Under the pieces are notes generated by a model that was not told the DNA's origin, did no database searches, and saw only the letters and a program-made list of their open reading frames with translations. This document shows positions 25,095-34,114 of a stretch of DNA of 53,668 nt, piece after piece. The first letter of the stretch is position 1, and each line of letters starts with the position of its first letter. The position numbers and the translations under genes were made by a program. The stretch comes from Legionellaceae bacterium (GTDB lineage Bacteria; Pseudomonadota; Gammaproteobacteria; Legionellales; Legionellaceae): assembly GCA_029212465.1 (NCBI GenBank), contig JARGNV010000001.1, forward strand, positions 70,933-124,600, written 5' to 3'.

Positions 25095-25946
25095 TTACCC
25101 CAACTCAAAGGTTGTAATACCATACACTTTATCCATTGCAATGTCTGGCGCACCTTTTAAATACATACGTGCTGTCTCAAATACTTGCTTTAAGTCATAA
25201 CGCTTCACCAATATCATTGCATGTGGGTTATTCAGTGGGCAATCAAGATATACGGGCCCGTTCTTCACGCGCTGCACAAGGCTTATTAATAAGCTTGTTG
25301 CAATGGCTTCATTTTCTGCAAATAAGGGACCTATTCTAAACCCGTCCGTTGCCGGTCGAATGACACCATACCCGCACACACGACCTGCACCTATCACAGC
25401 GTGTGCAAAAGACGCCTCTTGATGTATCCAACACTTTAAAAAACGCGCACGCATCGCTGGAAAATGGTGGCTATCATACTTAAGCAGCACATCAAACGGT
25501 ACACTGCACGCATCCACAATTTGATGCTCAGGCACTGCATCTACAAACAATTGTGTGTCTAATTCATAGCGCGCATTATGATGTGCAATTTGGTAACCGA
25601 GACGCGCATATTTATCTAGCATATCCAGCACGCCATCAATCCCTGCATTACGTGTGCCTACATAGGCAAGGCGTGCTTTGGTCAGCGCTAAACCATACCC
25701 TTTACCGCGATACATAGGGTCTACAATATAAAATCCGCAAAAAGCAAATTGTGCGTCGTAAATTACAGCAGAACCAATAGCAATCGGCATGCCCCCCAGT
25801 TTACCTATAAAAAAGCCGTTAGGATCCGTTTGATAAAAACAATATTTATCATGCAAGCCCGGATTCCAACCCGCATCAGCCGCCCACTGCACAGCATATG
25901 CCATATCAGAAGCTGTCATGCGTTCAATTACATAAGATTGTGTCAT
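25095..25946 (-). CDS. GNAT acetyltransferase with C-terminal YitH-type domain
   Basis: The N-terminal GNAT domain (about residues 5-130) has the acetyl-CoA loop in YRGKGYGLAL (R/Q-x-x-G-x-G). The C-terminal half (about 150-280) resembles the second, degenerate GNAT-like domain of YitH-type proteins, with GYGVIRPATDGFRIGPLFAEN. Such two-domain enzymes acetylate small amines or sugars of unknown identity. The frame is open to a TTG at 25979, but the ATG at 25946 fits the family start (MTQSYVIERMTASDM). It is followed by puuE with 3 nt between them. Metabolic partners are not evident. Confidence 0.8.
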   Translation of the reverse strand: MTQSYVIERMTASDMAYAVQWAADAGWNPGLHDKYCFYQTDPNGFFIGKLGGMPIAIGSAVIYDAQFAFCGFYIVDPMYRGKGYGLALTKARLAYVGTRNAGIDGVLDMLDKYARLGYQIAHHNARYELDTQLFVDAVPEHQIVDACSVPFDVLLKYDSHHFPAMRARFLKCWIHQEASFAHAVIGAGRVCGYGVIRPATDGFRIGPLFAENEAIATSLLISLVQRVKNGPVYLDCPLNNPHAMILVKRYDLKQVFETARMYLKGAPDIAMDKVYGITTFELG

Positions 25947-25986
25947 GAGGTGTTCCACAACTTGGATGCTTTCCTTCAAAAGTAGG

Positions 25987-26547
25987 TCAATGAGGCCGAT
26001 GCGTCAAATACGCTTCAAGTAGTGTATCAGACACATTTTCACCCCAATTTTTAAGTATATCTTCTACCACATATATTGCATATTTCGCAGCAAAATCAGC
26101 GCTTAAAGCCCCCTTTAATGTGCTAAATACAACTGCCTCAAACTGCGTTTTTCGCGCTTCAAGTCGCTCCTTTTCAATAAAGCTTGTCATAGCCTGCTTT
26201 AAGCGCATATGAGGTCTATAATCTTCTTCACCTGATTGGCACTTAACATGATAAAAACTGCACCAATTAATTGCACATGACTCACAAAATCTCGCAAGCG
26301 TTGCTAATATTGCTTCAGCTTGTACACGCTGCTCAACCAAGTTCTGCTTACTCATCGACTGAATCTGAATAACACTCGACATATCAGAGCAATCGAACGC
26401 CATTTTATAAACCGAAGACTCAACATTAAATCGGTCATACACTTCTAAAATAGCAGGCAACATGCGTGGACAAATGGCTTCTGGAAAGTCAATTGAAAAA
26501 ACGGGGGCATCCGCTACTTGCAGCTTAAAAAATAACGTTCTCACCAT
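25987..26547 (-). CDS. Unknown protein coupled to recJ
   Basis: I do not recognise this 186-residue protein. It has no signal peptide or membrane segment and is mostly helical, with a charged helix around residues 115-135 (RLKQAMTSFIEKERLEARKT). Its ATG overlaps the recJ stop by one base, so it is translated with recJ. Cysteines are clustered in the middle (FCESCAINWCSFYHVKC, residues 88-104), which could bind a metal or be chance. It could be a lineage-specific protein; a nuclease-partner role is only suggested by the coupling. Confidence 0.6.
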   Translation of the reverse strand: MVRTLFFKLQVADAPVFSIDFPEAICPRMLPAILEVYDRFNVESSVYKMAFDCSDMSSVIQIQSMSKQNLVEQRVQAEAILATLARFCESCAINWCSFYHVKCQSGEEDYRPHMRLKQAMTSFIEKERLEARKTQFEAVVFSTLKGALSADFAAKYAIYVVEDILKNWGENVSDTLLEAYLTHRPH

Positions 26548-28274
26548 TAAGATGTGTGTAAAGCTGCAAGCATTAACTGCAAACGTGCACGACCACGATA
26601 GCGGTTTATATCCAATTTATAGGCCACGTGAATACGCTGTGCACGCTGATTTGGCCAGTGCTCTCGGTCAATGTTAAATGCTATTGCATCAACTGCCTCG
26701 CCACCTTCTATGTGGCGCAATAAGAGCTTTAAATGATGTTGCCCAACCAAGCGCTGGTCTAACACTTCAAACACATCATCAAACAAAGGCTCTTGAAATT
26801 GTTGTCCCCAAGGCCCTGCTTGCTGTAGCGTATTTGCAAACTCAAGGGTTAAGTCTTTGGGAGAGAGTGGCCCATCGCTATAGATAACGCCCTCTAAGGT
26901 AATACCGCCTAAGGCAACCTCAACTGCATCAATAAATACATCACGAAATCTTTCAAACTGTTCAGGCGCAACACTTAAGCCTGCGGCCATGGCATGTCCG
27001 CCAAACTTAATGATTAAACCTTTATGTTTAGCATCAATTGCTGCAAGGACATCACGAATATTCAAGTGAGGAATAGAGCGCGCAGACCCCTTAAGCTCTG
27101 TGTCACTCACTTTTGCAAAAGCAATCACAGGCCTGTGATAACGCTCTTTCAAACGCCCAGCTAAAATACCAATGACACCTTGGTGCCAAGTTTTATCCAT
27201 TAAACAAAGCGCCTTTGGTAAATGCTTTGCATCGCCTAGACTACTCAGCTTATCGAGCGCTTTGAGCGCTTTTTCTTGCATTTCGGCTTCAATTTTTCGC
27301 CGCTCCAAATTAAGCTCATCTAACTCTCGCGCAAAGGTGTGCGCTGCAGCATCTGTCTCAGCAAGCAAACAATCAATGCCAAGCGACATATCATCTAACC
27401 GGCCTGCGGCATTAAGTCTTGGCGCCACTGCAAAGCCCAAATCTGCCTCGCGCAAGCTTGCTCTTTCACGCTTTGCAATATCAATTAAAGCTTGTATGCC
27501 TGGGCGGCAGGAACCCGTACGAATTCGCTTTAAACCTTGCTCCACCAAAATACGGTTATTTTTATCCAGTGTAACCACATCTGCCACAGTTCCAAGTGCC
27601 ACTAAGTCTAAAAATTGCGCCATATTAGGTTCTGGCATGTTTTGTGTGTCAAACCAAGCGCTTTCTCTTAAGTGTTGACGCAGTGCAAGCATGACATAAA
27701 AAATAACCCCAACCCCTGCAATCGACTTACTTTCAAATAAATCTCCTGGCTGATTTGGATTGACAATAGCACAGGCATTCGGCAAAGTTTCGGCGGCAAG
27801 GTGATGGTCGGTTATTAAAACATCGATACCTGCTTTATTTGCGGCATCTACCCCATCAAAGTTTGAAATGCCATTATCAACCGTCACAATTAAATGGGGT
27901 TGCCATTTTTTAGCAACTTCAATGATGCCAGGTGTTAGGCCATACCCAAACTCAAACCGGTTAGGCACTAAAAAAGTGACGTCGTGTGCCCCCATGAGGC
28001 GCAATGCAGAAACTGCCAGCGCACTAGAAGTTGCACCATCGGCGTCAAAGTCTCCAACCACCAAAATACGCTCTTTTTTAGATAGTGCACGTCCTAAACG
28101 TGCACTGGCTTTATCAATATTCAGTAGCGCATTAAACGGCAATAAATCTTTCAGCTGCTTATCTAGCTCTGACTTTTGCGTCACACCACGAGACGCATAA
28201 ATGCGCTGTAAAACAGGTGGAAAATCTGCAAGTTCACTCGAAATTTGAGGCACTTCTCGACGTTTAATGTGCAT
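26547..28274 (-). CDS. recJ: Single-stranded-DNA-specific exonuclease RecJ
   Basis: RecJ degrades single-stranded DNA 5'-3' in mismatch repair, base excision repair and RecF recombination. The DHH core shows motif I DFDADGATS (75-83), motif II DNG (133-135), motif III TDHH (155-158), and the later DHHA1 motif GGHAMAAGL with its substrate-binding Gly-Gly-His. At 575 residues it has the usual length. The start ATG lies inside the end of the upstream COG4255-like gene (11-nt overlap), and the stop overlaps the next gene, so these three are one operon. Confidence 0.97.
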   Translation of the reverse strand: MHIKRREVPQISSELADFPPVLQRIYASRGVTQKSELDKQLKDLLPFNALLNIDKASARLGRALSKKERILVVGDFDADGATSSALAVSALRLMGAHDVTFLVPNRFEFGYGLTPGIIEVAKKWQPHLIVTVDNGISNFDGVDAANKAGIDVLITDHHLAAETLPNACAIVNPNQPGDLFESKSIAGVGVIFYVMLALRQHLRESAWFDTQNMPEPNMAQFLDLVALGTVADVVTLDKNNRILVEQGLKRIRTGSCRPGIQALIDIAKRERASLREADLGFAVAPRLNAAGRLDDMSLGIDCLLAETDAAAHTFARELDELNLERRKIEAEMQEKALKALDKLSSLGDAKHLPKALCLMDKTWHQGVIGILAGRLKERYHRPVIAFAKVSDTELKGSARSIPHLNIRDVLAAIDAKHKGLIIKFGGHAMAAGLSVAPEQFERFRDVFIDAVEVALGGITLEGVIYSDGPLSPKDLTLEFANTLQQAGPWGQQFQEPLFDDVFEVLDQRLVGQHHLKLLLRHIEGGEAVDAIAFNIDREHWPNQRAQRIHVAYKLDINRYRGRARLQLMLAALHTS

Positions 28275-29070
28275 CCTTCATCCCCCAAAGCCTTGCCCAA
28301 AACCGCTTGGGTTTTGTGGTATATGTTGTGTCATTAAAAGACCAAGATACAACCTGCTTGCGACTTCGAGCCACCAACTGATTTAAATATTTTTCAGTAT
28401 GCTGCGGCATAAAACAAACCGTGTCTCGTGCAAGTCCATGCGTTGGCTGATATAAACTGACATCCTCTGAGAGTACACGTAATGCATCCACCCAGCGCTC
28501 ATTCTCAAATACCAATAGTGGCTTTTTGATGGGCATATCGCACGCCCCTCCCCCCCAAAGCCACACGCCATTTGCTGCGCCCTGATGCCCACTTAAAAAC
28601 ATTTGCGCCTCTGTTAGAAAACGTAACCAAAAAGGGGTTGCATCTAAAGCCTTTAGGCTGGGCCGCATTGAATGCGCTAATACTGCATGCAACGGCTTTG
28701 TTTCCGGTAGAGGCTTATCACATTGAAGCAACCATGTGGATGCATCATGGTAGTAAAGCGCAATATCAGCCTCGGCTAAAAATGCTTGAAATGCATCAAA
28801 TACATCGCGTGAGACTGCTTCACTCGATACCATCACCGCATCGTTATGTGTTGCCTCCCACCGTATGGGTGACACGACAGCCCACGCACCTGATAAACCA
28901 TAGTAGCGTGCTAATAAATCAGCCACTGGGAGCTTTTCGTCGGTATAGCCAAACGCTTTCAGCAAGCGCACAAGCGCCATGCTTCTTATATGTGCTTCAT
29001 CAGTTGCTTTTAATGCATCGATTATGACATCCACGCACTCACCCACCTCTATGACATACTTTAGATGCAA
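28264..29070 (-). CDS. COG4255-type protein of unknown function, upstream of recJ
   Basis: A 268-residue soluble protein with the phrase NGVWLWGGG (about residues 166-174), a hallmark of an uncharacterised gammaproteobacterial group sometimes labelled as phosphoglycerate-mutase-like. It commonly sits directly before recJ, as here. The rest has no catalytic motif I can name: an N-terminal region with several short helices and a C-terminal basic segment. The stop overlaps the recJ start by 11 nt. The activity is unknown, and the mutase label should not be trusted. Confidence 0.65.
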   Translation of the reverse strand: MHLKYVIEVGECVDVIIDALKATDEAHIRSMALVRLLKAFGYTDEKLPVADLLARYYGLSGAWAVVSPIRWEATHNDAVMVSSEAVSRDVFDAFQAFLAEADIALYYHDASTWLLQCDKPLPETKPLHAVLAHSMRPSLKALDATPFWLRFLTEAQMFLSGHQGAANGVWLWGGGACDMPIKKPLLVFENERWVDALRVLSEDVSLYQPTHGLARDTVCFMPQHTEKYLNQLVARSRKQVVSWSFNDTTYTTKPKRFWARLWGMKDAH

Positions 29071-29125
29071 GCATCATACAGGCAATAAAATGACATGCAA
29101 ATGCTAACACCACGTTGCAATGCTG

Positions 29126-30487
29126 TTAGGATTTATCATGCATGACACTTTTATAAAAGTCTGTGGTCACCGTATTGCGATTATCTCGGTAAACAACTTT
29201 TTTCTCCGCCGTTTTAGAGCAAATATAAATCACATTCGACATAGGTGTTTCAAACCCAAGCGGCACCAACATGCAATAAGGAAATACAGCATGAATGGTA
29301 TTAAATACTTGCTTTGAATAATCGTCTTGAAAACCACGGTTCGCAATAATATTAGCAACCATCATACCATTTGGGTTCAAATGCTTTGCAATGTCCTCAA
29401 AATACTCAACCGTTAAAAGCGATGCCGGAATGGTCGATTGATGACTATAAACATCCGATACAATAACATCAAATAGTTGATGATTTTGCTTTAAATACAA
29501 CCGCGCGTCTTGCCCAACAAAGCGCCCTTGAATACTATCCTTTAAAAAATAGCGTTCGGCCAGTGACTGAATACTTGGGTCAATATCTACATACGTAACA
29601 TCATTCTCATAAGTACCTGCAGCTGTTAGGGTAAACCCACCCGCACCAATCACCAATAATTTTTTATGACGTAGGTGATATTGATGAAATAAAATATCTT
29701 TTAAAAACTCAATATAAGCAAAGCCCTTCTTCTCATCCGTTAGTAACGAGCTACTCGACTCATTTACCTGTAACAATTGACTCGATGCATCAGGGGACAC
29801 TACGCGGTAATTCGCATACTGATTCGTTCGCTCAAACCTGCCATGCTCAGCATTTACATTTAAAACTACAATAAAACCAAAGACCATGCACAAAACACCC
29901 CACCGCCACAGCGAAAATGAATGCTGTAACTGAAGCAATGTAACGAGCACCAATAAAAGGGCTGTATTAATCACAATTGTCCACGCAACCCCTAAATATT
30001 GCAGTAACAACAAAGAAGTTAGTAACGCCCCAAGAAACGAACCGGTCGTATTCAAAAACAATGCGCGGCTACTAATACGCCCCGCAGAAAGGCTTTGATT
30101 AAATAAATGAGTCGTTAAAGGAATGGTCTGCCCTAGCCAATACACAATGGGTGCGAGTACAAGCAACAAGTAGCAAGATAAGCTCAATAAAAAAGGAAGT
30201 TTCAACTGTAAGCTCAATAAGGAGTAAAGCAAAATCACAACGGTGTAACTTAAACCAATACCAATCCAAATCAAACTGCAGCTAAAATTACGACGCAACT
30301 GCTTGAAAATATCTGCGCGATAACTGCCTCCTCGCCAATACCCCAGTGCTAAAAACAATAAAAAAATACCAATGATAACGCTCGTAATCAGCACACTTCC
30401 TCCAAAAAAAGGAAGTAATTGTCGAATTGTTAAAATTTCAACTGAAATAGTAATAAAGCCTTCAAGGAGCAAAATCAAAAAGAGCAT
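29126..30487 (-). CDS. Membrane-bound spermidine-synthase-like protein
   Basis: The N-terminal half (about 1-215) has seven or so hydrophobic helices; the C-terminal half is a Rossmann methyltransferase-like domain of the spermidine synthase family. It has VIGAGGF near residue 285 in the frame counted from the upstream ATG, the acidic VDIDPSI loop and VSDVYSH. The gate-keeping Asp for putrescine is replaced in this segment by DVYSHQST, so polyamine synthesis is doubtful. Such membrane fusions exist in many bacteria without known substrates. The ATG at 30487 is preferred to 30502 because GGAG lies 9 nt upstream. It follows the WbpV-like gene by 29 nt and is the end of the sugar locus. Confidence 0.75.
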   Translation of the reverse strand: MLFLILLLEGFITISVEILTIRQLLPFFGGSVLITSVIIGIFLLFLALGYWRGGSYRADIFKQLRRNFSCSLIWIGIGLSYTVVILLYSLLSLQLKLPFLLSLSCYLLLVLAPIVYWLGQTIPLTTHLFNQSLSAGRISSRALFLNTTGSFLGALLTSLLLLQYLGVAWTIVINTALLLVLVTLLQLQHSFSLWRWGVLCMVFGFIVVLNVNAEHGRFERTNQYANYRVVSPDASSQLLQVNESSSSLLTDEKKGFAYIEFLKDILFHQYHLRHKKLLVIGAGGFTLTAAGTYENDVTYVDIDPSIQSLAERYFLKDSIQGRFVGQDARLYLKQNHQLFDVIVSDVYSHQSTIPASLLTVEYFEDIAKHLNPNGMMVANIIANRGFQDDYSKQVFNTIHAVFPYCMLVPLGFETPMSNVIYICSKTAEKKVVYRDNRNTVTTDFYKSVMHDKS

Positions 30488-30516
30488 CAACGTACACTCC
30501 ATGCCAAAACTGCCAA

Positions 30517-31503
30517 TTACAATGCATTTTCCTCAATACATCGACGCTCAAAAAAGCGCGCTGTCTCTTCTAGCACCGTATCCATATGATTATCAGGTAC
30601 CCAACCAAGCAAGTCTTTCGTTTTTGTAATATCTAGCGCTAATGAACCCAGTAATCGCTCAGCCAAACCTCTTTTCCCTATCAAGCGAAAACCAAGCCGG
30701 ATGATGCCTGTTGGTACCGATAACAAGCGTGTCGGCACAGAAAGTGCTCGGCCCATTTTTTTCAACAGCGTTGTGGTCGAGACATCGGCACCATCGCTCA
30801 CTAAAAAAACTTGATTACGTGCCGCTTGATGATGCACACATACAGCAATTAGGCTCGACAAATTATAAACCGACACAAGGCTTCTTTGATTATGAACACT
30901 TCCAAGTGGCAGCACCATGCCGCGCTTTAACCACTTTATCATCACATTTAAATTGCCTTTAACTCCCGGGCCGTATATTAATGGCGGACGAATCACAACA
31001 ACCTCAAGTGCTGTTTGATGTGCCAACTTAAACAGCGCTTCTTCTGCTTCATATTTGGAGCGTGCATAAGCATCTAAGGGGTTCGCTGGACTATCTGCCT
31101 GTAGCGGTGCATTCGGCAAGGTATACTCGCCATTCACCTTAATAGAGCTTATAAAAACAAATCGCTTAACACCGACTTTTGCTGCCTGTCTTGCAAGATT
31201 TAAAGCACCTGTCATATTCACAGCTGAGTAAAGGGACAGCGTTTTTTCATCCGGCTTACCCATGACATGAGCATAACCTGCTGCATAAATGACACAGTCG
31301 CAATCAATCAGCAGGTGTGTCCAGTCTATATCTGACGTAATGCTTTCTATTGTGTGTACGACAACACGTGGGTCTGAAATAGATAAAGCATCTTTGGATA
31401 CCTCCCTGACCACCGCATGAATAACATATTCCGGCTTTGTCAGTAAGGTTTTTAGCAAGGTTTTTCCAACAAACCCTGTTGCACCAAGCAATAATAGCTT
31501 CAC
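30517..31503 (-). CDS. NAD-dependent sugar epimerase/reductase, WbpV-like
   Basis: An extended short-chain dehydrogenase of 328 residues. It has GATGFVGKTL (8-17) for NAD(P), SSIKVNGE with the active Ser, and the Y-x-x-x-K pair YARSK. The overall pattern (RPPLIYGPGVKGN, SDGADVSTTTLL) is closest in my reading to WbpV/WbvB-type 4-ketoreductases, which finish UDP-QuiNAc or UDP-FucNAc. UDP-4-epimerase activity is the alternative. Its start overlaps the previous gene by 4 nt. A QuiNAc route would supply the WbpL-like transferase at 1641-2657. Confidence 0.75.
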   Translation of the reverse strand: MKLLLLGATGFVGKTLLKTLLTKPEYVIHAVVREVSKDALSISDPRVVVHTIESITSDIDWTHLLIDCDCVIYAAGYAHVMGKPDEKTLSLYSAVNMTGALNLARQAAKVGVKRFVFISSIKVNGEYTLPNAPLQADSPANPLDAYARSKYEAEEALFKLAHQTALEVVVIRPPLIYGPGVKGNLNVMIKWLKRGMVLPLGSVHNQRSLVSVYNLSSLIAVCVHHQAARNQVFLVSDGADVSTTTLLKKMGRALSVPTRLLSVPTGIIRLGFRLIGKRGLAERLLGSLALDITKTKDLLGWVPDNHMDTVLEETARFFERRCIEENAL

Positions 31504-32834
31504 CTTGACACACCCTTTACGCGTTGACGCACATACGCAAAATACCTTTTGGCACCTTCACGTAAAAACTCACCTCTTGAAGCATAAACACTGCTTGGTT
31601 CCCAAAAAAACATCCTTAAAAAGTTACAAATTACAAAACCCGATTCTGTATAAAAGCGTCTGACTTGGTTCACCATACGATGCTTTCGTAGCACATACTC
31701 ATATTGCTGCTTAATCTTATCTAAAGGTGAAGTAGCCGCTTTATCAGCCATCATCAGTTTTAATTCTTCTGCAATGAGTGCACTCAGCTTGTCACGCGCA
31801 TACGCACCTGAGGCAATTAAGTCGGCGTAGGTTCTATCTACCATCGCTTGCAAATAAGCAGTATCTTGTATTTTTTTGATCACTTCAGCAATATTCGAAA
31901 AGTCCTTCTCGAGCACGATATAATGTACATCAGGCTCACAAACACCGCTGTATTCGCCTCGAAACATTACCATGGCTGTCTTTGCCGCTGCAGCCTCAAA
32001 AATTCTGGGTGAAATTGCAGCATACCATAGGTTACCTTCATAAGGTTTTAGCACAGCTTCAAACACCGTATCAAAAGATGCACCTCTGTTTTTACGCAAA
32101 AAACGATTCACCTTTTTGGCAACCTCACCCTCTCTATCCCAAATGCTGGCGCCACTTTCTGTTCCCAACACAACCTTTGAACGCATCAGCAAATCAAACC
32201 ATGCATCTCCATAAACCCTGTCAGATTCATCCATGCTGATATCTAAAGTTAAAGGTGTATTTGCAGCATGCTTCGCAAACCCTGTCGCTAATGTGATTTT
32301 TTCTTGTGCAAGCTTACCTAAACGATAATCATAACGACGCACACGGTACGATACATCAAGCGGCCTTGATGCGATTGGGGGCGCTTTAATACCGTGCATG
32401 GCATCATCTACATACCCTGTTAACACCGGCACTTTTTTAAGATGCTTTAAACGCACATCCGGATAAGCCTCAGAGAGCAGTGACTCTGATACCAGCGTAA
32501 ATAACACATCAAACTGCATAAAGTGAAGCAGCGACTGCATTTCATTCACTTTTTGGTATTCATCCTGCAAAAAAACAAACTTAGGTCCTGCATAAGCACG
32601 AATCTTTTGTTTTAATGCAGATGACAAATAATAGTGGCCATATAATTTAATGGAGAAGTGCACGCCGACCGCATCAAACAAAGAAAAATCAAGCTTATCA
32701 AGTGTTTTAATCACCAGGGGGTTTACCACATGCCATTCAAAAGCATCTGAGGCTGTCACCGCACGAATATGGTCAAGCACAGCCCCCGCTTGATGGGTTG
32801 TATCTGCTAAAAAAAGTATATTTTGTTTTTTCAC
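31500..32834 (-). CDS. Glycosyltransferase-like protein, paralog of the next gene
   Basis: A 444-residue soluble protein with a Rossmann-like start (MKKQNILFLADTTHQAG) and the phrases VVLGTESGAS, ISPRIFEAAAAKTAMV and FRGEYSGV...HYIVLEKDFSN. These look like the donor-binding half of a GT-B enzyme, where a Glu followed by G-x-Y-S-G contacts the nucleotide. Its 419-residue neighbour shares these phrases. A basic tail (KRYFAYVRQRVKG) might bind the membrane. It overlaps the WbpV-like gene by 4 nt. No CAZy family can be assigned by eye. Confidence 0.6.
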   Translation of the reverse strand: MKKQNILFLADTTHQAGAVLDHIRAVTASDAFEWHVVNPLVIKTLDKLDFSLFDAVGVHFSIKLYGHYYLSSALKQKIRAYAGPKFVFLQDEYQKVNEMQSLLHFMQFDVLFTLVSESLLSEAYPDVRLKHLKKVPVLTGYVDDAMHGIKAPPIASRPLDVSYRVRRYDYRLGKLAQEKITLATGFAKHAANTPLTLDISMDESDRVYGDAWFDLLMRSKVVLGTESGASIWDREGEVAKKVNRFLRKNRGASFDTVFEAVLKPYEGNLWYAAISPRIFEAAAAKTAMVMFRGEYSGVCEPDVHYIVLEKDFSNIAEVIKKIQDTAYLQAMVDRTYADLIASGAYARDKLSALIAEELKLMMADKAATSPLDKIKQQYEYVLRKHRMVNQVRRFYTESGFVICNFLRMFFWEPSSVYASRGEFLREGAKRYFAYVRQRVKGVSR

Positions 32835-32854
32835 ACTAACACTTCACTTATTAT

Positions 32855-34114
32855 TTATGCACGAAGCACACGCCTAATTTTTAAACGTGCATTCAGTGGT
32901 AACCGTTGATAGGCTCCCATGGCTTGTTTCATTACTTTCGTTTTAAAAGACTGACGCCCTACCTCATCCTGAAATTGCTGAAACGTATACGGTGCTTCTG
33001 CTTGAGACTTACCACGCTCGGTAAATTCATTGCTTAAAATATCATCTACTTTTTTAATAAAATTTTGATAACTATATTTGGGGTTTAAAGCAATTTCTTC
33101 GTAGGCTGTGTTAGCCATATGCTGCAAGTATGCGTCATCTTGGATTAAATCTAACACTTCTACGATGTTACTAAAGTCTTTCTTGAGTGCAATGTAATGA
33201 CGGCCAGGCACTAAAATACCCGAGTACTCGCCCTCATATAATACCAATACGGTTTTAAGCGCTATGGCTTCAAAACAACGCGGCGAAATTTGGTTGAGTT
33301 GATGGCGTCCTTCTTCCTTTAAAAAATACTTCGCTTGAACCTGCTCGAAGGTGTCTTTAGGATATTTTACTTCGTGTGCATTAACTTTCTTTTCAAGCTC
33401 ACCGGTAAAATCCATGACACTCACGCCACTTTCAACACCAAGCGTGGTCTTACAAGCACTTAAAAATTGAATCCACTGCTCGCCATAAATTCTATCGCCT
33501 TCTTCAAACGAAATATCTACGTTCAGAATTTCTCGGGGAACACGTTTACGCCATTTCTCAACAATATTAGACTTCTCATATCCCAGTGCACCATACCAAT
33601 AAGGCAGACGCCTTCCACGATAACCTACGTGAATTGAACGATTGTGCATTAACGGCTGTTCTGTATATTCAGTAAGACGTTTGGGCACATACCCCGTTAA
33701 ATTATTATATTTAGATAATGCAGGTAATTGCTGCTTTGGATAAATGTTCTCAAACTCAGAAGGTGGAAAACAGGTAAATAAAATATCTATTTTAAGATAC
33801 GCAAGTGCCGCTACCACATCATTAATTCGGCGATATTCATCTTGAATAAAAATGATTTTCATTCCAGCATAATCACTTAGCTGTTGTTTGGCTTGCGGTG
33901 ATAGATACCGCTCTCCCAAAACAGAGGAAGAATAATGAATAATCACCGCGTCAAAACGATTTAAATCTAATTTTCTAGAGAAGCTGCCTAAATTAGAATA
34001 CACATAAATATTGTGATCAGAGTACGCTTCAAAAGCTTCAATATGATCAACAATTGTATTTGCACTGTGCCCCAAGTCAGGCTTGTTACACAACAATAAA
34101 ATATTTAGTTTCAT
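32855..34114 (-). CDS. Glycosyltransferase-like protein, tandem paralog
   Basis: This 419-residue protein resembles the downstream one throughout: HVGYRGRRLPYWYG, TTLGVESGVSVMDFTGE, ISPRCFEAIALKTVLV, YEGEYSGI and ALKKDFSNIVEV occur in the same order. The two are diverged but clearly from one duplication and are 20 nt apart. A Rossmann-like N-terminus and nucleotide-type C-terminal half suggest a GT-B transferase, probably adding a sugar of the di-N-acetyl uronic acid or QuiNAc type. The start overlaps the wbpI stop by 4 nt. A short basic tail is present. Confidence 0.6.
   Translation of the reverse strand: MKLNILLLCNKPDLGHSANTIVDHIEAFEAYSDHNIYVYSNLGSFSRKLDLNRFDAVIIHYSSSVLGERYLSPQAKQQLSDYAGMKIIFIQDEYRRINDVVAALAYLKIDILFTCFPPSEFENIYPKQQLPALSKYNNLTGYVPKRLTEYTEQPLMHNRSIHVGYRGRRLPYWYGALGYEKSNIVEKWRKRVPREILNVDISFEEGDRIYGEQWIQFLSACKTTLGVESGVSVMDFTGELEKKVNAHEVKYPKDTFEQVQAKYFLKEEGRHQLNQISPRCFEAIALKTVLVLYEGEYSGILVPGRHYIALKKDFSNIVEVLDLIQDDAYLQHMANTAYEEIALNPKYSYQNFIKKVDDILSNEFTERGKSQAEAPYTFQQFQDEVGRQSFKTKVMKQAMGAYQRLPLNARLKIRRVLRA

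Noticed and set aside
28383-28592. Minus-strand frame inside the COG4255-like gene
   Set aside because: A shadow frame; the longer gene has the conserved NGVWLWGGG motif.
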